The notes: a model not told the origin generated them from the letters alone. A DNA stretch of 64,000 nucleotides from Tepidibacter aestuarii (GCF_934924865.1 NZ_OW235315.1:2666001-2730000), one strand, 5' to 3'. Positions 1 to 9,907 are shown, counted from the first letter of the stretch. Numbers and translations: made by a program.

Positions 1-119
1 TTAAAAATTTATTTGTTAAACTACTGCAACCATATCTGTATTAAATTATTAGAAATTAGAAATCTTTAAACCTAGTTATCTATTTTAAATTTAGTTATTG
101 ATCTCAATTTTTCGTATTT

Positions 120-866
120 TTATGAAGCCTTTCTTTCTTTTATTGTCACTCCGTATTGTTTAAATATTTTACTTGCTTTTTCAACCTCTTCAAAAGTTGC
201 GTCAGGAATTCCTTTTAAAGGATAATCATATCCAAGCTCTTCCCACTTAAATTCTCCCATTGAATGATAAGGAAGTACTTCTATATTTTCAACATTTCCA
301 AGAGTTGAAATAAACTTTGCAAGTTTTTTAATATCGTCTTGATTATCTGTAATCCCAGGAACTAACACATATCTTATCCAAACAGGTATATTTCTTTTGT
401 CTAAATATTTAGCTAAATTTAAAGTTTTATCATTATATACTCCTGTTAAATCTTTAAAAGATTCTCTATCTATATGCTTTATATCTAAAAGAACTAGATC
501 AGTATAATCTAAAATAGGATCTATAACATCTATATCTACAAATCCAGAAGTATCAACAGCTGTATGAATGTTGTTAGCTTTAGCTTCTAGTAATAATCCT
601 TTTAAAAATTCTGGTTGAAGAGTAGGCTCTCCTCCTGACACAGTAAGTCCTCCTCCAGAAGTTTTCATGAAAGGGATATATTTTTTCATATCATCTATAA
701 GTTCACTTATATTATATTCTGTACCACCTTGTGTATTCCAAGTATCTCTATTGTGACAGTATTTACATTTTAAAGGACAGCCTTGAGTAAATACTATATA
801 TCTTATTCCTGGACCATCAACAGTTCCAAAAGTTTCTATAGAATGAATTCTACCTTTAACTGACAT
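120..866 (-). CDS. pflA: pyruvate formate-lyase activating enzyme
   Basis: Radical SAM enzyme that installs the glycyl radical on pyruvate formate-lyase in the cytoplasm. The radical-SAM cysteines are C30, C34 and C37 (CPLKCKYC) when counted from the ATG at 866, followed by the SAM-binding GGE of SGGEP. I start at 866 because AAGGCGGGG lies at good distance upstream; the earlier in-frame ATG at 887 has no ribosome binding site. The result is 248 residues, usual for PflA. It follows pflB by less than 50 bases on the same strand and is presumably co-transcribed from the ZTP-riboswitch promoter. Family identification is secure from the N-terminal VDGPGIR motif and the cysteine triad. Confidence 0.95.
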   Translation of the reverse strand: MSVKGRIHSIETFGTVDGPGIRYIVFTQGCPLKCKYCHNRDTWNTQGGTEYNISELIDDMKKYIPFMKTSGGGLTVSGGEPTLQPEFLKGLLLEAKANNIHTAVDTSGFVDIDVIDPILDYTDLVLLDIKHIDRESFKDLTGVYNDKTLNLAKYLDKRNIPVWIRYVLVPGITDNQDDIKKLAKFISTLGNVENIEVLPYHSMGEFKWEELGYDYPLKGIPDATFEEVEKASKIFKQYGVTIKERKAS

Positions 867-912
867 AAAAATCCCCGCCTTTGACATATATATTTTTCCA
901 GATGTATTTAAA

Positions 913-3147
913 TTACATTTTTCCGTGGAATGTTCTGTTTATAACATCTAATTGCTGTTCTCTTGTTAATTTTATAAAATTAACTGCATATCCAGATACA
1001 CGGATTGTAAGCTGAGGATAGTTTTCTGGATGATCCATAGCATCAAGTAAAGTTTCTTTGTCAAATACATTAACATTTATATGATGTCCTGATTGAATAA
1101 AATATCCATCAAGTAAGAATGCTAAATTATTTATTCTTTCTTCTTGACTTTTTCCTATAGCTCCAGGAACAACGGTAAATGTGTAAGAAATACCATCTTG
1201 AGAATGCTCATATGGAAGTTTAGCAACGGAAGATATAGAAGCTAAGCATCCTTTTGTATCTCTTCCGTGCATTGGGTTTGCACCTGGTGCAAATGGTTCT
1301 CCAGCTTTTCTTCCATCTGGAGTGCTTCCCGTTTTCTTACCATAAACTACATTTGAAGTTATAGTTAATATTGATTGAGTAGGCAAAGCATTTCTATAAG
1401 TTTTATTTTTTCTTATTTTATTCATAAATCTTTCTACTAAATCATTAGCTATTAAGTCAACTGCATCATTATTATTTCCAAACTTAGGAAAGTCCCCTTC
1501 AGTTTCAAAATCAACAGCCATACCATTTTCATCTCTTATAACTTTAACTTTTGCATATTTTATAGCTGATAAAGAATCAGCACATACAGAAAGTCCTGCT
1601 ATACCACAAGCCATAGTTCTTAATACATCTCTATCATGCAAAGCCATTTGAGCCTTTTCATATGAATACTTATCATGCATATAGTGAATTACATTTAATG
1701 TATTTACATATAAATTAGCAAGCCAATCTAAGAACATATCGAATTTTTCCATAACTTCATCGTACTCAAGATATTCAGAAATTATAGGTTGGAATTTAGG
1801 ACCAACTTGAATTCCTTTTTTCTCATCTTTACCACCATTTATAGAGTAAAGAAGTGCCTTAGCAATGTTACATCTAGCTCCGAAAAACTGCATTTGTTCA
1901 CCTATTTTCATTGCAGAAACACAACAAGCTATTCCATAATCATCTCCCCAATATGATCTCATTAAATCATCATTTTCATATTGAATAGAGCTTGTATCTA
2001 TAGAGACCTTAGCACAGAATTTTTTGAAGTTTTCTGGAAGATTTTTAGACCAAAGTACAGTTAAGTTTGGCTCTGGAGCAGCGCCTAAAGTATATAAAGT
2101 ATTTAATATTCTAAATGAGCTTTTAGTAACAAGTGTTCTTCCGTCAACACCCATACCACCTATTACTTCTGTTACCCACGTTGGGTCCCCAGAGAATAAA
2201 TCATTATACTCAGGAGTTCTTAAGAATCTAACCATTCTAAGCTTCATAACGAAGTGATCCATTATTTCTTGAGATTCTTCTTCAGTTAAAACTCCATTTT
2301 TTATATCTCTTTCAAAATATATATCAAGAAAAGTAGATACTCTACCTAAACTCATTGCAGCTCCATTTTGGTCTTTAACTGCTGCAAGGTAACCAAAGTA
2401 TGTCCATTGAACAGCTTCTTTAGCACTTTGAGCAGGTCTGCTTACATCAAAGCCGTATTCTGAAGCCATTTTAATCATTTCTTTTAAAGCTTTTATTTGC
2501 TCAGATATTTCTTCTCTTAGTCTTATAGTTTCTTCATCCATTGACATAACATTTAAAGATTGTTTTTGAGCTTCTTTATCTTTTATTAATCTATCTATAC
2601 CATAAAGAGCTACTCTTCTGTAGTCTCCTATTATTCTACCTCTACCATAAGCATCTGGAAGACCAGTTATTATACCGACATTTCTAGCTGCTCTCATTTC
2701 TGGAGTATAAGCATCAAATACTCCATCATTATGAGTTTTTCTATATTTAGTGAAAGCTTCTTTTATAGAAGGATCCAGTTCATATCCATAAGCTTTACAT
2801 GAATTTTCAACCATTCTTATTCCACCAAAAGGCATTACAGCTCTTTTAAGCGGGGCATCCGTTTGAAGTCCAACGATCGTTTCTAAATCTTTATCTATAT
2901 ACCCTGCTTTATGAGAATTTACAGTTGAAACAATTTTAGTATCAACATCAAGAGTTCCACCATTTTGAATTTCTTGCTTAATTAAATTTGAAACCTTGGC
3001 CCATAATTTTTTAGTTCTATCTGTAGCTTCAATTAAAAATGTTTCATCCCCCTCGTAAGGATTATAATTTTTTTGAATAAAATCTCTTACACTAATTTTT
3101 TTAATCCAAACCCCTTCATTAAATCCTTTCCATTCTTCCATTAACAT
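913..3147 (-). CDS. pflB: formate C-acetyltransferase (pyruvate formate-lyase)
   Basis: Glycyl-radical enzyme that converts pyruvate and CoA to acetyl-CoA and formate. The adjacent catalytic cysteines are C408-C409 (GIACCVSA) and the radical glycine is G719 in RVSGYAV close to the C-terminus. The start at 3147 (MLMEEWKGF) has GGAGG eight bases upstream at 3156-3160. A longer reading to 3192 would begin on the riboswitch terminator and is rejected. The protein is 744 residues, normal for the family. The formate supplied feeds one-carbon and purine metabolism, which fits the ZTP riboswitch ahead of it. pflA follows directly. Confidence 0.97.
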   Translation of the reverse strand: MLMEEWKGFNEGVWIKKISVRDFIQKNYNPYEGDETFLIEATDRTKKLWAKVSNLIKQEIQNGGTLDVDTKIVSTVNSHKAGYIDKDLETIVGLQTDAPLKRAVMPFGGIRMVENSCKAYGYELDPSIKEAFTKYRKTHNDGVFDAYTPEMRAARNVGIITGLPDAYGRGRIIGDYRRVALYGIDRLIKDKEAQKQSLNVMSMDEETIRLREEISEQIKALKEMIKMASEYGFDVSRPAQSAKEAVQWTYFGYLAAVKDQNGAAMSLGRVSTFLDIYFERDIKNGVLTEEESQEIMDHFVMKLRMVRFLRTPEYNDLFSGDPTWVTEVIGGMGVDGRTLVTKSSFRILNTLYTLGAAPEPNLTVLWSKNLPENFKKFCAKVSIDTSSIQYENDDLMRSYWGDDYGIACCVSAMKIGEQMQFFGARCNIAKALLYSINGGKDEKKGIQVGPKFQPIISEYLEYDEVMEKFDMFLDWLANLYVNTLNVIHYMHDKYSYEKAQMALHDRDVLRTMACGIAGLSVCADSLSAIKYAKVKVIRDENGMAVDFETEGDFPKFGNNNDAVDLIANDLVERFMNKIRKNKTYRNALPTQSILTITSNVVYGKKTGSTPDGRKAGEPFAPGANPMHGRDTKGCLASISSVAKLPYEHSQDGISYTFTVVPGAIGKSQEERINNLAFLLDGYFIQSGHHINVNVFDKETLLDAMDHPENYPQLTIRVSGYAVNFIKLTREQQLDVINRTFHGKM

Positions 3148-3191
3148 AAAAAATACCTCCTTGACATTAGTTACTTGTCCAGAGGTGTACA

Positions 3192-3229
3192 AAAAAAGAC
3201 CGCCTGGACATAGTAGTGCCCAGGCGGTC
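3192..3229 (-). terminator. riboswitch-controlled intrinsic terminator before pflB
   Basis: On the minus strand, GACCGCCTGGGCA pairs with TGTCCAGGCGGTC across a short loop and is followed by seven Ts (plus-strand A run 3192-3198). The 5' arm is also the conserved 3' part of the ZTP aptamer, so ligand binding and terminator formation are mutually exclusive. Confidence 0.88.
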
Positions 3230-3300
3230 GGCTTATTTAATCTAAAACCACATTCCCTCGTAGTTAATTCTACGCAATCCGCCAGTCATGTGATCTTTTT
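3217..3300 (-). promoter_or_regulatory. ZTP riboswitch (pfl motif)
   Basis: Read on the minus strand, this has the two conserved blocks of the ZTP/pfl aptamer in order: ATGACTGGCGG (around 3279-3290) and, after a variable linker with a short hairpin, CCGCCTGGGCA (3217-3227). The latter is shared with the following terminator. ZTP riboswitches are known to sit before pfl and one-carbon genes in Firmicutes and to turn genes on when ZTP (folate shortage) accumulates. The position, 5' of pflB with a terminator between, matches that logic. Confidence 0.88.
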
Positions 3301-3325
3301 AATTTTTTATATTTAATATATTTTA

Positions 3326-3354
3326 ATCTTATCATTATGTTGATTTACCGTCAA
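3326..3354 (-). promoter_or_regulatory. probable sigma-A promoter of pflB
   Basis: On the minus strand TTGACG (3349-3354) and TAAGAT (3326-3331) are separated by exactly 17 bases. Transcription would start a little before the riboswitch at about 3319. Confidence 0.7.
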
Positions 3355-3643
3355 TATAAAAAAATAAAACTACAATAAAGAGTATATATCCCCCTATTTT
3401 TTTACCTTCATGTCTATCATTGTAATTTTTTAGTTTAATTTATACAGTAATAGTGTTATTATAAAAACATACGAGAAAAATAACATTTCTGTATATTTAT
3501 ATCGTACTTCTTCGTTAATATTATAACATATAGTCAAACAAAATCATCAGGAGGTGTAATTTATAGTTTTCTAATGGTAAATATAATGAAAATTGACGAT
3601 ATAGAGAAAAACATTTACTTAAACGCCAGGAGGAGGAAAACGT

Positions 3644-4900
3644 ATGCCACAAGAACTAAAAATACAAAAACATGATGTCTCATCAAAATCAGCTCCAAGT
3701 AAAGGTATACTTATATTTTTTTTAATTGCTATAGTTTCTATCGGTCTTGCTTTTATTCCTGCATTAAATAACAATGTTGCAACTGGTATAGCTAATGTTA
3801 ATGTTAACAGTAGTCATACATATAATTCTTCAACAGAATATGGAACAATCCTTAATATATTACAATATGGACGATCTATCCATATTCTTGCAATGTTATT
3901 GGTTGGTTTTGGATTTTTAATGGTTTTTATAAGAAAACACGGTTTCAGTTCTATTACAGCTACATTTTTGGCTGTTAGTATTTCAATCCCGTTGTACATG
4001 TTGATTAAAAGTTTTGGTGGTGAACATTTTGCAATGTCAACTATCGATATTAGAACTTTTTTATTTGCTGAATTCGCTGCTGCTAGCCTTTTAATCGCTA
4101 TTGGTGCTCCGCTTGGTCGCCTTAAAATGGATCAATACCTATTAATGGGCTTATTATTTATACCAGCATATATATTTAATGAGTGGTTAATTCTTGAAAG
4201 TGGTTATTTTCACGGATTTCTTGATACAGGTGGTTCAGTAGTAATCCATGCATTCGGTGCATATTTTGGACTAGGTGTAGTTAGCAACACAATTTATAAA
4301 TTTAAAGATGAGCCAACTTGCGAAAGTGATTCTGTAAGCAATCAATTCTGTCTTTTAGGAAGTATGATTCTTTGGATATTTTGGCCATCGTTTACCAGTG
4401 CAATTGTTGCACCTGAAAGAGTCGTTCTTACTGTAATTAACACAGTCTTTGCACTTTGCGGTGCAACTTTAGCAACTTATATTTTTTCAAGAATCATTCG
4501 TGGTAAAATAGAAATTGAAGATATTGCAAATGCTGCTTTAGCTGGTGGTGTAGCCATTGGATCATTATGTGATACTACTACACCAGGTTATTCAATGCTA
4601 ATAGGAATTGCCGCAGGAGCCATTAGTACAATTGGATATAGCATACTTGCTCCAAAAGTAGAAAAACTAATCAAAGGTACAGACAGCTGTGGAATCAATA
4701 ACTTGCATGGAATGCCAGGTATTTTAGGTGGTATTACTGCAATCTTTGTTACTGGAAATACAGTTATTCAATTAGGCGGGATTATAACTACAGTTATAAT
4801 TGCTTTTGTTAGCGGTAAAATCACAGGTTCAATACTCCCTCTAATTGGTAAAAAAGAGGTTATCTATAGTGATGAAGATGAGTTTATAACAAATCACTAA
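3644..4900 (+). CDS. Rh-type ammonium transporter
   Basis: Membrane channel of the Amt/Rh superfamily for ammonia or methylammonium. It resembles the Rh (Rhesus) branch more than classical AmtB, because of the segment GGSVVIHAFGAYFG. The two pore histidines are H202 (VVIHAFG) and H355 (NNLHGMPG). About 11 hydrophobic segments fill the 418 residues, and the C-terminal tail is short and acidic. A strong GGAGGAGG precedes the ATG. It stands alone, with a terminator just downstream, and no glnK (PII) gene is adjacent. Rh proteins are less common in bacteria than Amt. A methylamine role is conceivable beside the methyltransferase region but is only an inference. Confidence 0.85.
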   Translation: MPQELKIQKHDVSSKSAPSKGILIFFLIAIVSIGLAFIPALNNNVATGIANVNVNSSHTYNSSTEYGTILNILQYGRSIHILAMLLVGFGFLMVFIRKHGFSSITATFLAVSISIPLYMLIKSFGGEHFAMSTIDIRTFLFAEFAAASLLIAIGAPLGRLKMDQYLLMGLLFIPAYIFNEWLILESGYFHGFLDTGGSVVIHAFGAYFGLGVVSNTIYKFKDEPTCESDSVSNQFCLLGSMILWIFWPSFTSAIVAPERVVLTVINTVFALCGATLATYIFSRIIRGKIEIEDIANAALAGGVAIGSLCDTTTPGYSMLIGIAAGAISTIGYSILAPKVEKLIKGTDSCGINNLHGMPGILGGITAIFVTGNTVIQLGGIITTVIIAFVSGKITGSILPLIGKKEVIYSDEDEFITNH

Positions 4901-4920
4901 AAATACATTATATTTTAAAG

Positions 4921-4956
4921 CGCGAGTAAGATTTTACTTATCTTACTCGCGTTTTT
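4921..4956 (+). terminator. intrinsic terminator of the Rh transporter gene
   Basis: A ten-base stem, CGCGAGTAAG with CTTACTCGCG, is followed by a run of Ts at 4952-4956, 20 bases after the stop codon. Confidence 0.92.
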
Positions 4957-5206
4957 TAATCAATAGTCATTCCAATATACCACTTTAACATATAAGTATA
5001 TGTCTAAAAAATTTACTATTTTCTAAATTTTTCTTTCAAGCAATATAACCTAATTTCATAATATCCAATTCTTATTTAGCATTTCTCACAACTACCCCAC
5101 AACCTTCACATGAATTTATGATGAATTAAAATTACGAATGACCTTATACTGATATAGAAAAGGCAATGCATATTATGAAGAATATTCAAAAATATTCTTT
5201 AGGAGT
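4957..5206. other. non-coding stretch
   Basis: About 250 AT-rich bases between the Rh transporter terminator and the corrinoid-activator remnant. I see no supported gene, repeat or RNA here. Confidence 0.6.
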
Positions 5207-5578
5207 TCAGGTTTGTAGTTTGATATGTCTATATGGATTTATACAGGATCTATTCAGTAGATATATAGTATTGGGACTTGTTTTTTTGATTAGATCAGAT
5301 TTAGTCTTTAATATTATGTCATTTGATCGTAGAATAAATTTCAGAAAATTATTGTTAGGTAATATGTCTTCAATTGTTGCCATTAGTGTCATGTTCTTCT
5401 TTGCGTTACTTTCTTTATTCTTTGAAAGACCATTTTTAATTTTGCATTTTCCTCATATTCCTTTTCCACCACATGGAGTTTCAATTCCTATATTATTTTC
5501 GTGTAATATATTTAAAAGTGTGTTTCCTAATTCGAATCTATATTTTTTGCTAATTCCATTAATACCCAAATAATACAT
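5207..5578 (-). pseudogene. remnant of a corrinoid-activating 2Fe-2S/ASKHA protein (RACo-like)
   Basis: From the ATG at 5578 the minus strand reads a ferredoxin-like N-terminus ending in GIETPCGGKGI-stop-GKCKI. The family pattern is CGGxGxCGKC, so the in-frame TGA at 5453-5455 sits exactly where the second cluster cysteine belongs. The same frame continues to 5207 with no recognisable ASKHA domain; intact proteins of this type have about 550-650 residues. It lies about 115 bases downstream of the methyltransferase operon on the same strand, where an activator of the corrinoid protein would be expected. I infer a truncated, dead gene. Recoding of the TGA cannot be excluded but would not restore the missing domain. 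Confidence 0.6.
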
Positions 5579-5694
5579 GCTTGTATTACATCACTTTAAA
5601 AATTAATTTGATAAAATTTTAGTGCTCTCCAGTATTAAAAATTTCTACTAGACAGCACCACAATCTAAAATAACATTATAAATAAATATATAGT

Positions 5695-6717
5695 TTACTT
5701 TTTATACATTTTAGCTGCTTCAACAATTGCTTGAATATTTTCAAGCTTAGTTCTTGGACCTATACCACAAGCTGGAGATAGTATATCTACTCCATTCTCT
5801 AAGCATATATTTGAAATACTTTTTAACTTTTCTGGAGTATTATTCTCTAAAGCAAATGTGCTAACATTACCCATAAAAACCTTATTCGTTACATTCTCTA
5901 CTACTTTAGTAACACTTGTAATCGAATCAAAGCTTATTGCATCACTATTTAAAATATTAAGTTCATTATAAATACTTTTTAATCTTCCACATATATGAAT
6001 AATAGTTCCTTTATCTTTAATCTCCCTTAAAGAGTTAATAATTTCATTTAAATATGGAACTGCAAATTCTCTAAATATTTTAGGTCCTAATAATTCACCT
6101 GTTCCACTAGGGTCTGAAATAGTTAGTACATCTGCCCCAGCTTCTAATTGAGCTCTTCCAAATTCAATAAGATTTTGTGTAACAAATTCCATAAATTCAT
6201 GTGCTTCTTTCGGTTTTTTTCTAAGTTGTTTATAAAATATTGTTGGCTCCATTAATGAAGATGCTAAACTTATGGGCCCTGTTAAATTTGCTATTATAGG
6301 TACATCTTTATCTTTTTGTTTTAATATTTTTATAGCATCCAAAACAACCTTAGATCTTCCTTCATTCAAGTTGATACTTTTTAATTTTTCCCAATCAGTA
6401 ACAGACTCTATAGGATACTCTATAACTCTTGGTTCATTAACCTTAGTTCCCATATATACTTTAGCTCCCATAGCCTCTGCTTCAACAGTCATGCAAAATG
6501 GTACTCCAAAGTTTTCAAATCCTTTATTTTCATAAATCCCTTCAGTTAAATCAGCCATCATTTGAGCATCAGTATGTGCATTAGGCCATGTAACACCTGT
6601 AATATCCATTACATCTTCTATAATCATATTCATCATCCCGCCTGGACAAATACAAGGTGGACGATCAACTTCATTTCCTTTTAATGTATTATATAATCTC
6701 TCTTTTGGGGTAAGCAT
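5695..6717 (-). CDS. UroD-fold methyltransferase (MtaA/MtbA family)
   Basis: 340-residue protein of the uroporphyrinogen decarboxylase-fold family that includes methylcobamide:CoM methyltransferases. Zinc ligands of the MtaA type are visible as HIC in IIHICGR (near residue 241) and the distal cysteine in SPACGIG (near residue 315). It probably moves a methyl group to or from the corrinoid protein encoded just upstream, with an acceptor that is likely tetrahydrofolate in a clostridium (inference). AAGGAGG precedes the ATG at 6717. It is the last intact gene of a four-gene operon. Confidence 0.85.
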   Translation of the reverse strand: MLTPKERLYNTLKGNEVDRPPCICPGGMMNMIIEDVMDITGVTWPNAHTDAQMMADLTEGIYENKGFENFGVPFCMTVEAEAMGAKVYMGTKVNEPRVIEYPIESVTDWEKLKSINLNEGRSKVVLDAIKILKQKDKDVPIIANLTGPISLASSLMEPTIFYKQLRKKPKEAHEFMEFVTQNLIEFGRAQLEAGADVLTISDPSGTGELLGPKIFREFAVPYLNEIINSLREIKDKGTIIHICGRLKSIYNELNILNSDAISFDSITSVTKVVENVTNKVFMGNVSTFALENNTPEKLKSISNICLENGVDILSPACGIGPRTKLENIQAIVEAAKMYKK

Positions 6718-6733
6718 ATTATTACCTCCTTAA

Positions 6734-7402
6734 TTAAGCACTTTTTAAGTTTTTTAGGTTTTGTACTAATTCTTTTGCTAGTTTAGCCGCTTTAGATGCC
6801 TCTCTAGCGTAACCATCTGCTCCAATTTTTTTAGCATAGCTTTGTGAGATAGCACCTCCACCAACCATAACAATTACATCTTCACGTATATTTTCTTGTT
6901 TTAGTAACTCAATAACTTCTTCCATATTTTCCATAGTAGTTGTCATAAGTGTAGAAAGGCCAATTAAACTTGCTCCTACTTCTTTTGCTTTATTTACAAA
7001 CTCTATAGAAGGTACATCTCTTCCCAAATCATAAACTTCAAACCCTGCAGTCTCTAACATAATCTTAAATAAGTTCTTTCCGATATCGTGTGTATCTCCT
7101 TCAACAACACCTACAACTGCTTTATATTTTTCGTTGGTAGAATCCACTTTTATATTTGATTTTAAAATGTCTATCCCAGCATACATAGCGTCCGAACAAA
7201 TTAATAGCTCTGGTATATAGTATTCTTCCTCTTCATACAGCTGTCCAGCTTCTTCCATACCAACAGCTAATCCGTCTCTTATTCCTTCATATCCATCAAA
7301 ATTATTTTTTACATATTCTTTAGCAACTTCTTCTACTCTTTCATCTTCCATATCTACAACACAAGAGCATAATTCTTTTAACAACTTCTCTTTTAGTTCC
7401 AT
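6734..7402 (-). CDS. methyltransferase corrinoid protein (MtbC/MttC-like)
   Basis: 222-residue B12-binding protein that carries the methyl group between methyltransferases. It has the helical cap (about 1-85) and a Rossmann-like cobalamin domain with the lower-ligand motif DTHDIGKN near residue 105, followed by GLSTLMTT and GGGAIS. The ATG at 7402 has GGAGGGG upstream. It lies between the NhaC antiporter and one UroD-fold methyltransferase, 16 bases from the latter. It is the only intact corrinoid protein gene in this window, so the MttB homologues at 40-45 kb may also depend on it or on one elsewhere. Confidence 0.92.
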   Translation of the reverse strand: MELKEKLLKELCSCVVDMEDERVEEVAKEYVKNNFDGYEGIRDGLAVGMEEAGQLYEEEEYYIPELLICSDAMYAGIDILKSNIKVDSTNEKYKAVVGVVEGDTHDIGKNLFKIMLETAGFEVYDLGRDVPSIEFVNKAKEVGASLIGLSTLMTTTMENMEEVIELLKQENIREDVIVMVGGGAISQSYAKKIGADGYAREASKAAKLAKELVQNLKNLKSA

Positions 7403-7442
7403 ATTTTTTGCCCCTCCTTCTTTTACTATACTCTATCAATAA

Positions 7443-8768
7443 TTAAGCAATATTTTCTTCTGCACTGTTTTTGCTTTTTTTCAATTTAGGGAACCCTAAA
7501 TATATTGATAATATCCCAAATACACCTGTTAATAGTGGATAATATAAGTATTTCATGATCTCAATTGGTGTAATAGATGCCACTCCAGCTGCTACTAATA
7601 ATTGAGCCCCATATGGTATAATCCCTTGGCAGCAGCAAGCAAAAATATCTAGTAAACTAGCTGTTCTTCTTGGATCAATATCATATTTTTTTGATATATC
7701 TTTTGCTAAAGGTCCTGCCATTAATATAGAAATAGTATTATTAGCTGTACTTACATTTACTAAACTAACTAATGCTGCTATTCCTAATTCTGCACCTTTT
7801 TTAGTTTTCATTTTACTAGTTATTAAATTTAATAAGTAGTCAATTCCTCCGTTATACTTAATCAATTCAACTGTTCCACCAATAATTATGATAGTTACTG
7901 CTAAATCTTCTAAATTTCTCATACCTGTAGCCATGGCTTGAAATAATCCATATATCCCAAAATCTCCATAAACAATACCAATAGCTCCCGAAAAAATAAC
8001 TCCCCCTGCTAAAACCAACATTACATTCATTCCAGATAAAGCTGCTATAAGAACTCCTATGTAAGGTAATACCTTCACGATTTCATATGGATGAGCCCCA
8101 CTTATTTGAGTTTGTTCACTCGGCGTTAAAACCCATAATAAAGTCATTGTAATTATTGCTGGTAAAAGTACAATAAAAAAGTTCATTTTAAATTTATCTG
8201 CCATTTTACAGCCTTGAGTTCGAACTGCAGCAATTGTTGAATCTGAAATCATAGATAAATTATCACCAAACATTCCTCCACCAACTACTGCTCCTAATGC
8301 TAGTGCAACAGGAATTCCTGTGCTATCCGATATTCCTACAGCAATCGGAGCCAATGCAACTATAGTTCCCATAGAAGTACCCATTGATAATGATATTAAG
8401 CATGCTATAAAAAACACTCCAACAATTAATAAATTCTGAGGTAAAAATGATAACCCTAAGTTAACTGTTGACTCTACCCCACCTATTTCTTTTGCAACTT
8501 GTCCAAAAGCTCCCGCTAAGATCAGGATAATGTTCATAAGTATAACATTTGTTTCTCCTGCGCCTTTACAGAAAATCTCGACTTTCTTTTCCATACTGTC
8601 TTGTCTATTCATAAATAAAGCAACTGCTGCTGATATAGTAAAAGCAACTATAACAGGCATTTTATAAAAATCTTTTGTAATAACTCCAGTTCCTATAAAA
8701 AGAAGTAAAAATACTCCTAAAGGTAGTAATGCTAAAGGATTTCCTTTTTTAAAATTATTATTTGTCAT
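7443..8768 (-). CDS. NhaC-family Na+/H+ antiporter
   Basis: Polytopic membrane protein of the NhaC superfamily (about 11-12 hydrophobic segments, 441 residues), with the family motifs GTSMGTIVALAPIA and GGGMFGDNLSMISDST. Such proteins exchange Na+ or H+ and sometimes organic substrates. Inside a methyltransferase operon it may import the methylated substrate or export the demethylated product (inference). I start at 8768 (MTNNNFKKG) because AGAAGGGGA precedes it; an in-frame ATG at 8852 overlaps the upstream gene. Confidence 0.85.
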   Translation of the reverse strand: MTNNNFKKGNPLALLPLGVFLLLFIGTGVITKDFYKMPVIVAFTISAAVALFMNRQDSMEKKVEIFCKGAGETNVILMNIILILAGAFGQVAKEIGGVESTVNLGLSFLPQNLLIVGVFFIACLISLSMGTSMGTIVALAPIAVGISDSTGIPVALALGAVVGGGMFGDNLSMISDSTIAAVRTQGCKMADKFKMNFFIVLLPAIITMTLLWVLTPSEQTQISGAHPYEIVKVLPYIGVLIAALSGMNVMLVLAGGVIFSGAIGIVYGDFGIYGLFQAMATGMRNLEDLAVTIIIIGGTVELIKYNGGIDYLLNLITSKMKTKKGAELGIAALVSLVNVSTANNTISILMAGPLAKDISKKYDIDPRRTASLLDIFACCCQGIIPYGAQLLVAAGVASITPIEIMKYLYYPLLTGVFGILSIYLGFPKLKKSKNSAEENIA

Positions 8769-8802
8769 TAAAATTTCCCCTTCTGATATAATATTTTTTA
8801 TT

Positions 8803-9876
8803 TTATAATTCCTTAATATTAATAGGATATCTACCAAATATTCTAGCAGCATCCATAAGAGCTATTATTTTATCTGGATCTGTTCCTATAGGAACATCAC
8901 ATCCAGTACTTAAAATAAATCCTTTAGGACTATCATAAGCTTTACGTATACATTCTTTAGCTGCATTATATATATCTTCTCTTGTTCCTCTCATTATTGC
9001 CTCTATAGGATCTACATTACCTATTAAGCATACTTTATCCCCATATGCTTCCTTAAGTTCACCTATATCTTCTATGTTATCTAAACTTAAGTTGCTTATT
9101 CCTATGTCTACCATATCTCCCCATACTTTTTTTGTTTTACCGCATATATGAAGAGTAGTTCCACTTCCTCTTCTTTCTATAATTCTATCCATACATTTTT
9201 TTAAGTATGGCTTTGCAAATTCTCTAAATTTCTTAGAACTAATCATAGTACAAGATGCGATTGGCTCCGCAAGACTTGGACTTAATCCTAAGTCACATAC
9301 TGCATCAATATAATTTATAACACTTTGAGTTGAAACTTCTAAAAGTTTATGTGCCATCTCTGGATTTTTAGTCAAATCTTTTAAAAATAGTTCTGTTCCT
9401 CTTAAGAAAGCTGCAGTAGTAAAAGGCCCTCCAACAGAACTACCTACACTTACTTCATGACTAATCTTTTCATTAGTTATTTTAAGTGCTTCTAAAAAAT
9501 ATGATATTCTTCCATCCTTATAAGGGTCTATAGGCTTTAATTTATTGATTTCATCATAACTATTTATAGCTGGCTTCCCTATGTACGGAGTATTATTTTC
9601 TGGAAAAACGACTTCACTCCCCATAGCTTCTGGTACCCCTTGAAGTCCTGGTCCGAATCCAATACTATCAGGTCTAAACTTTTCAAAACTTCCAACAGCA
9701 ACATTCACAAGTGCTTCTATTGAATGATTGTACTCTCTTATAGAGTGTCCAAAAATAGGAGAACAGCTTTCTCCTAAGAATGGACAACAAGGAATTCTAT
9801 CAATTTCTTTCCCTTCAGAAAACGCTTGCATCCTTTCTATAGGAGTCATTTCATCAGGTTTTATAATATAGCTCAT
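8803..9876 (-). CDS. UroD-fold methyltransferase (MtaA family), second copy
   Basis: 357 residues, same fold as the 5.7-6.7 kb protein but clearly diverged. Zinc-type ligands are visible as HICGK (about residue 244) and the cysteine in STGCDVPIG (about residue 323). It is the first gene of the operon, with AGGAGG ahead of the ATG. Two UroD-fold enzymes with one corrinoid protein suggest that one takes the methyl group from the substrate and the other passes it on, as in some O- and N-demethylase systems. The substrate is not evident from the sequence. Confidence 0.83.
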   Translation of the reverse strand: MSYIIKPDEMTPIERMQAFSEGKEIDRIPCCPFLGESCSPIFGHSIREYNHSIEALVNVAVGSFEKFRPDSIGFGPGLQGVPEAMGSEVVFPENNTPYIGKPAINSYDEINKLKPIDPYKDGRISYFLEALKITNEKISHEVSVGSSVGGPFTTAAFLRGTELFLKDLTKNPEMAHKLLEVSTQSVINYIDAVCDLGLSPSLAEPIASCTMISSKKFREFAKPYLKKCMDRIIERRGSGTTLHICGKTKKVWGDMVDIGISNLSLDNIEDIGELKEAYGDKVCLIGNVDPIEAIMRGTREDIYNAAKECIRKAYDSPKGFILSTGCDVPIGTDPDKIIALMDAARIFGRYPINIKEL

Positions 9877-9907
9877 TTAAAATCCTCCTTATACTTATAC
9901 TTTTTAT

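Noticed and set aside
1-119. Terminator after pflA
   Set aside because: No stem followed by a T run is visible in the first 119 bases.
3574-3675. Possible 33-codon leader peptide before the Rh transporter
   Set aside because: Its ATG is too far from the AGGAGG at 3549 and it simply overlaps the real start; no conserved features.
5166-5573. 135-residue plus-strand reading frame
   Set aside because: No known family; the opposite strand encodes a recognisable 2Fe-2S domain remnant, so this frame is a shadow.
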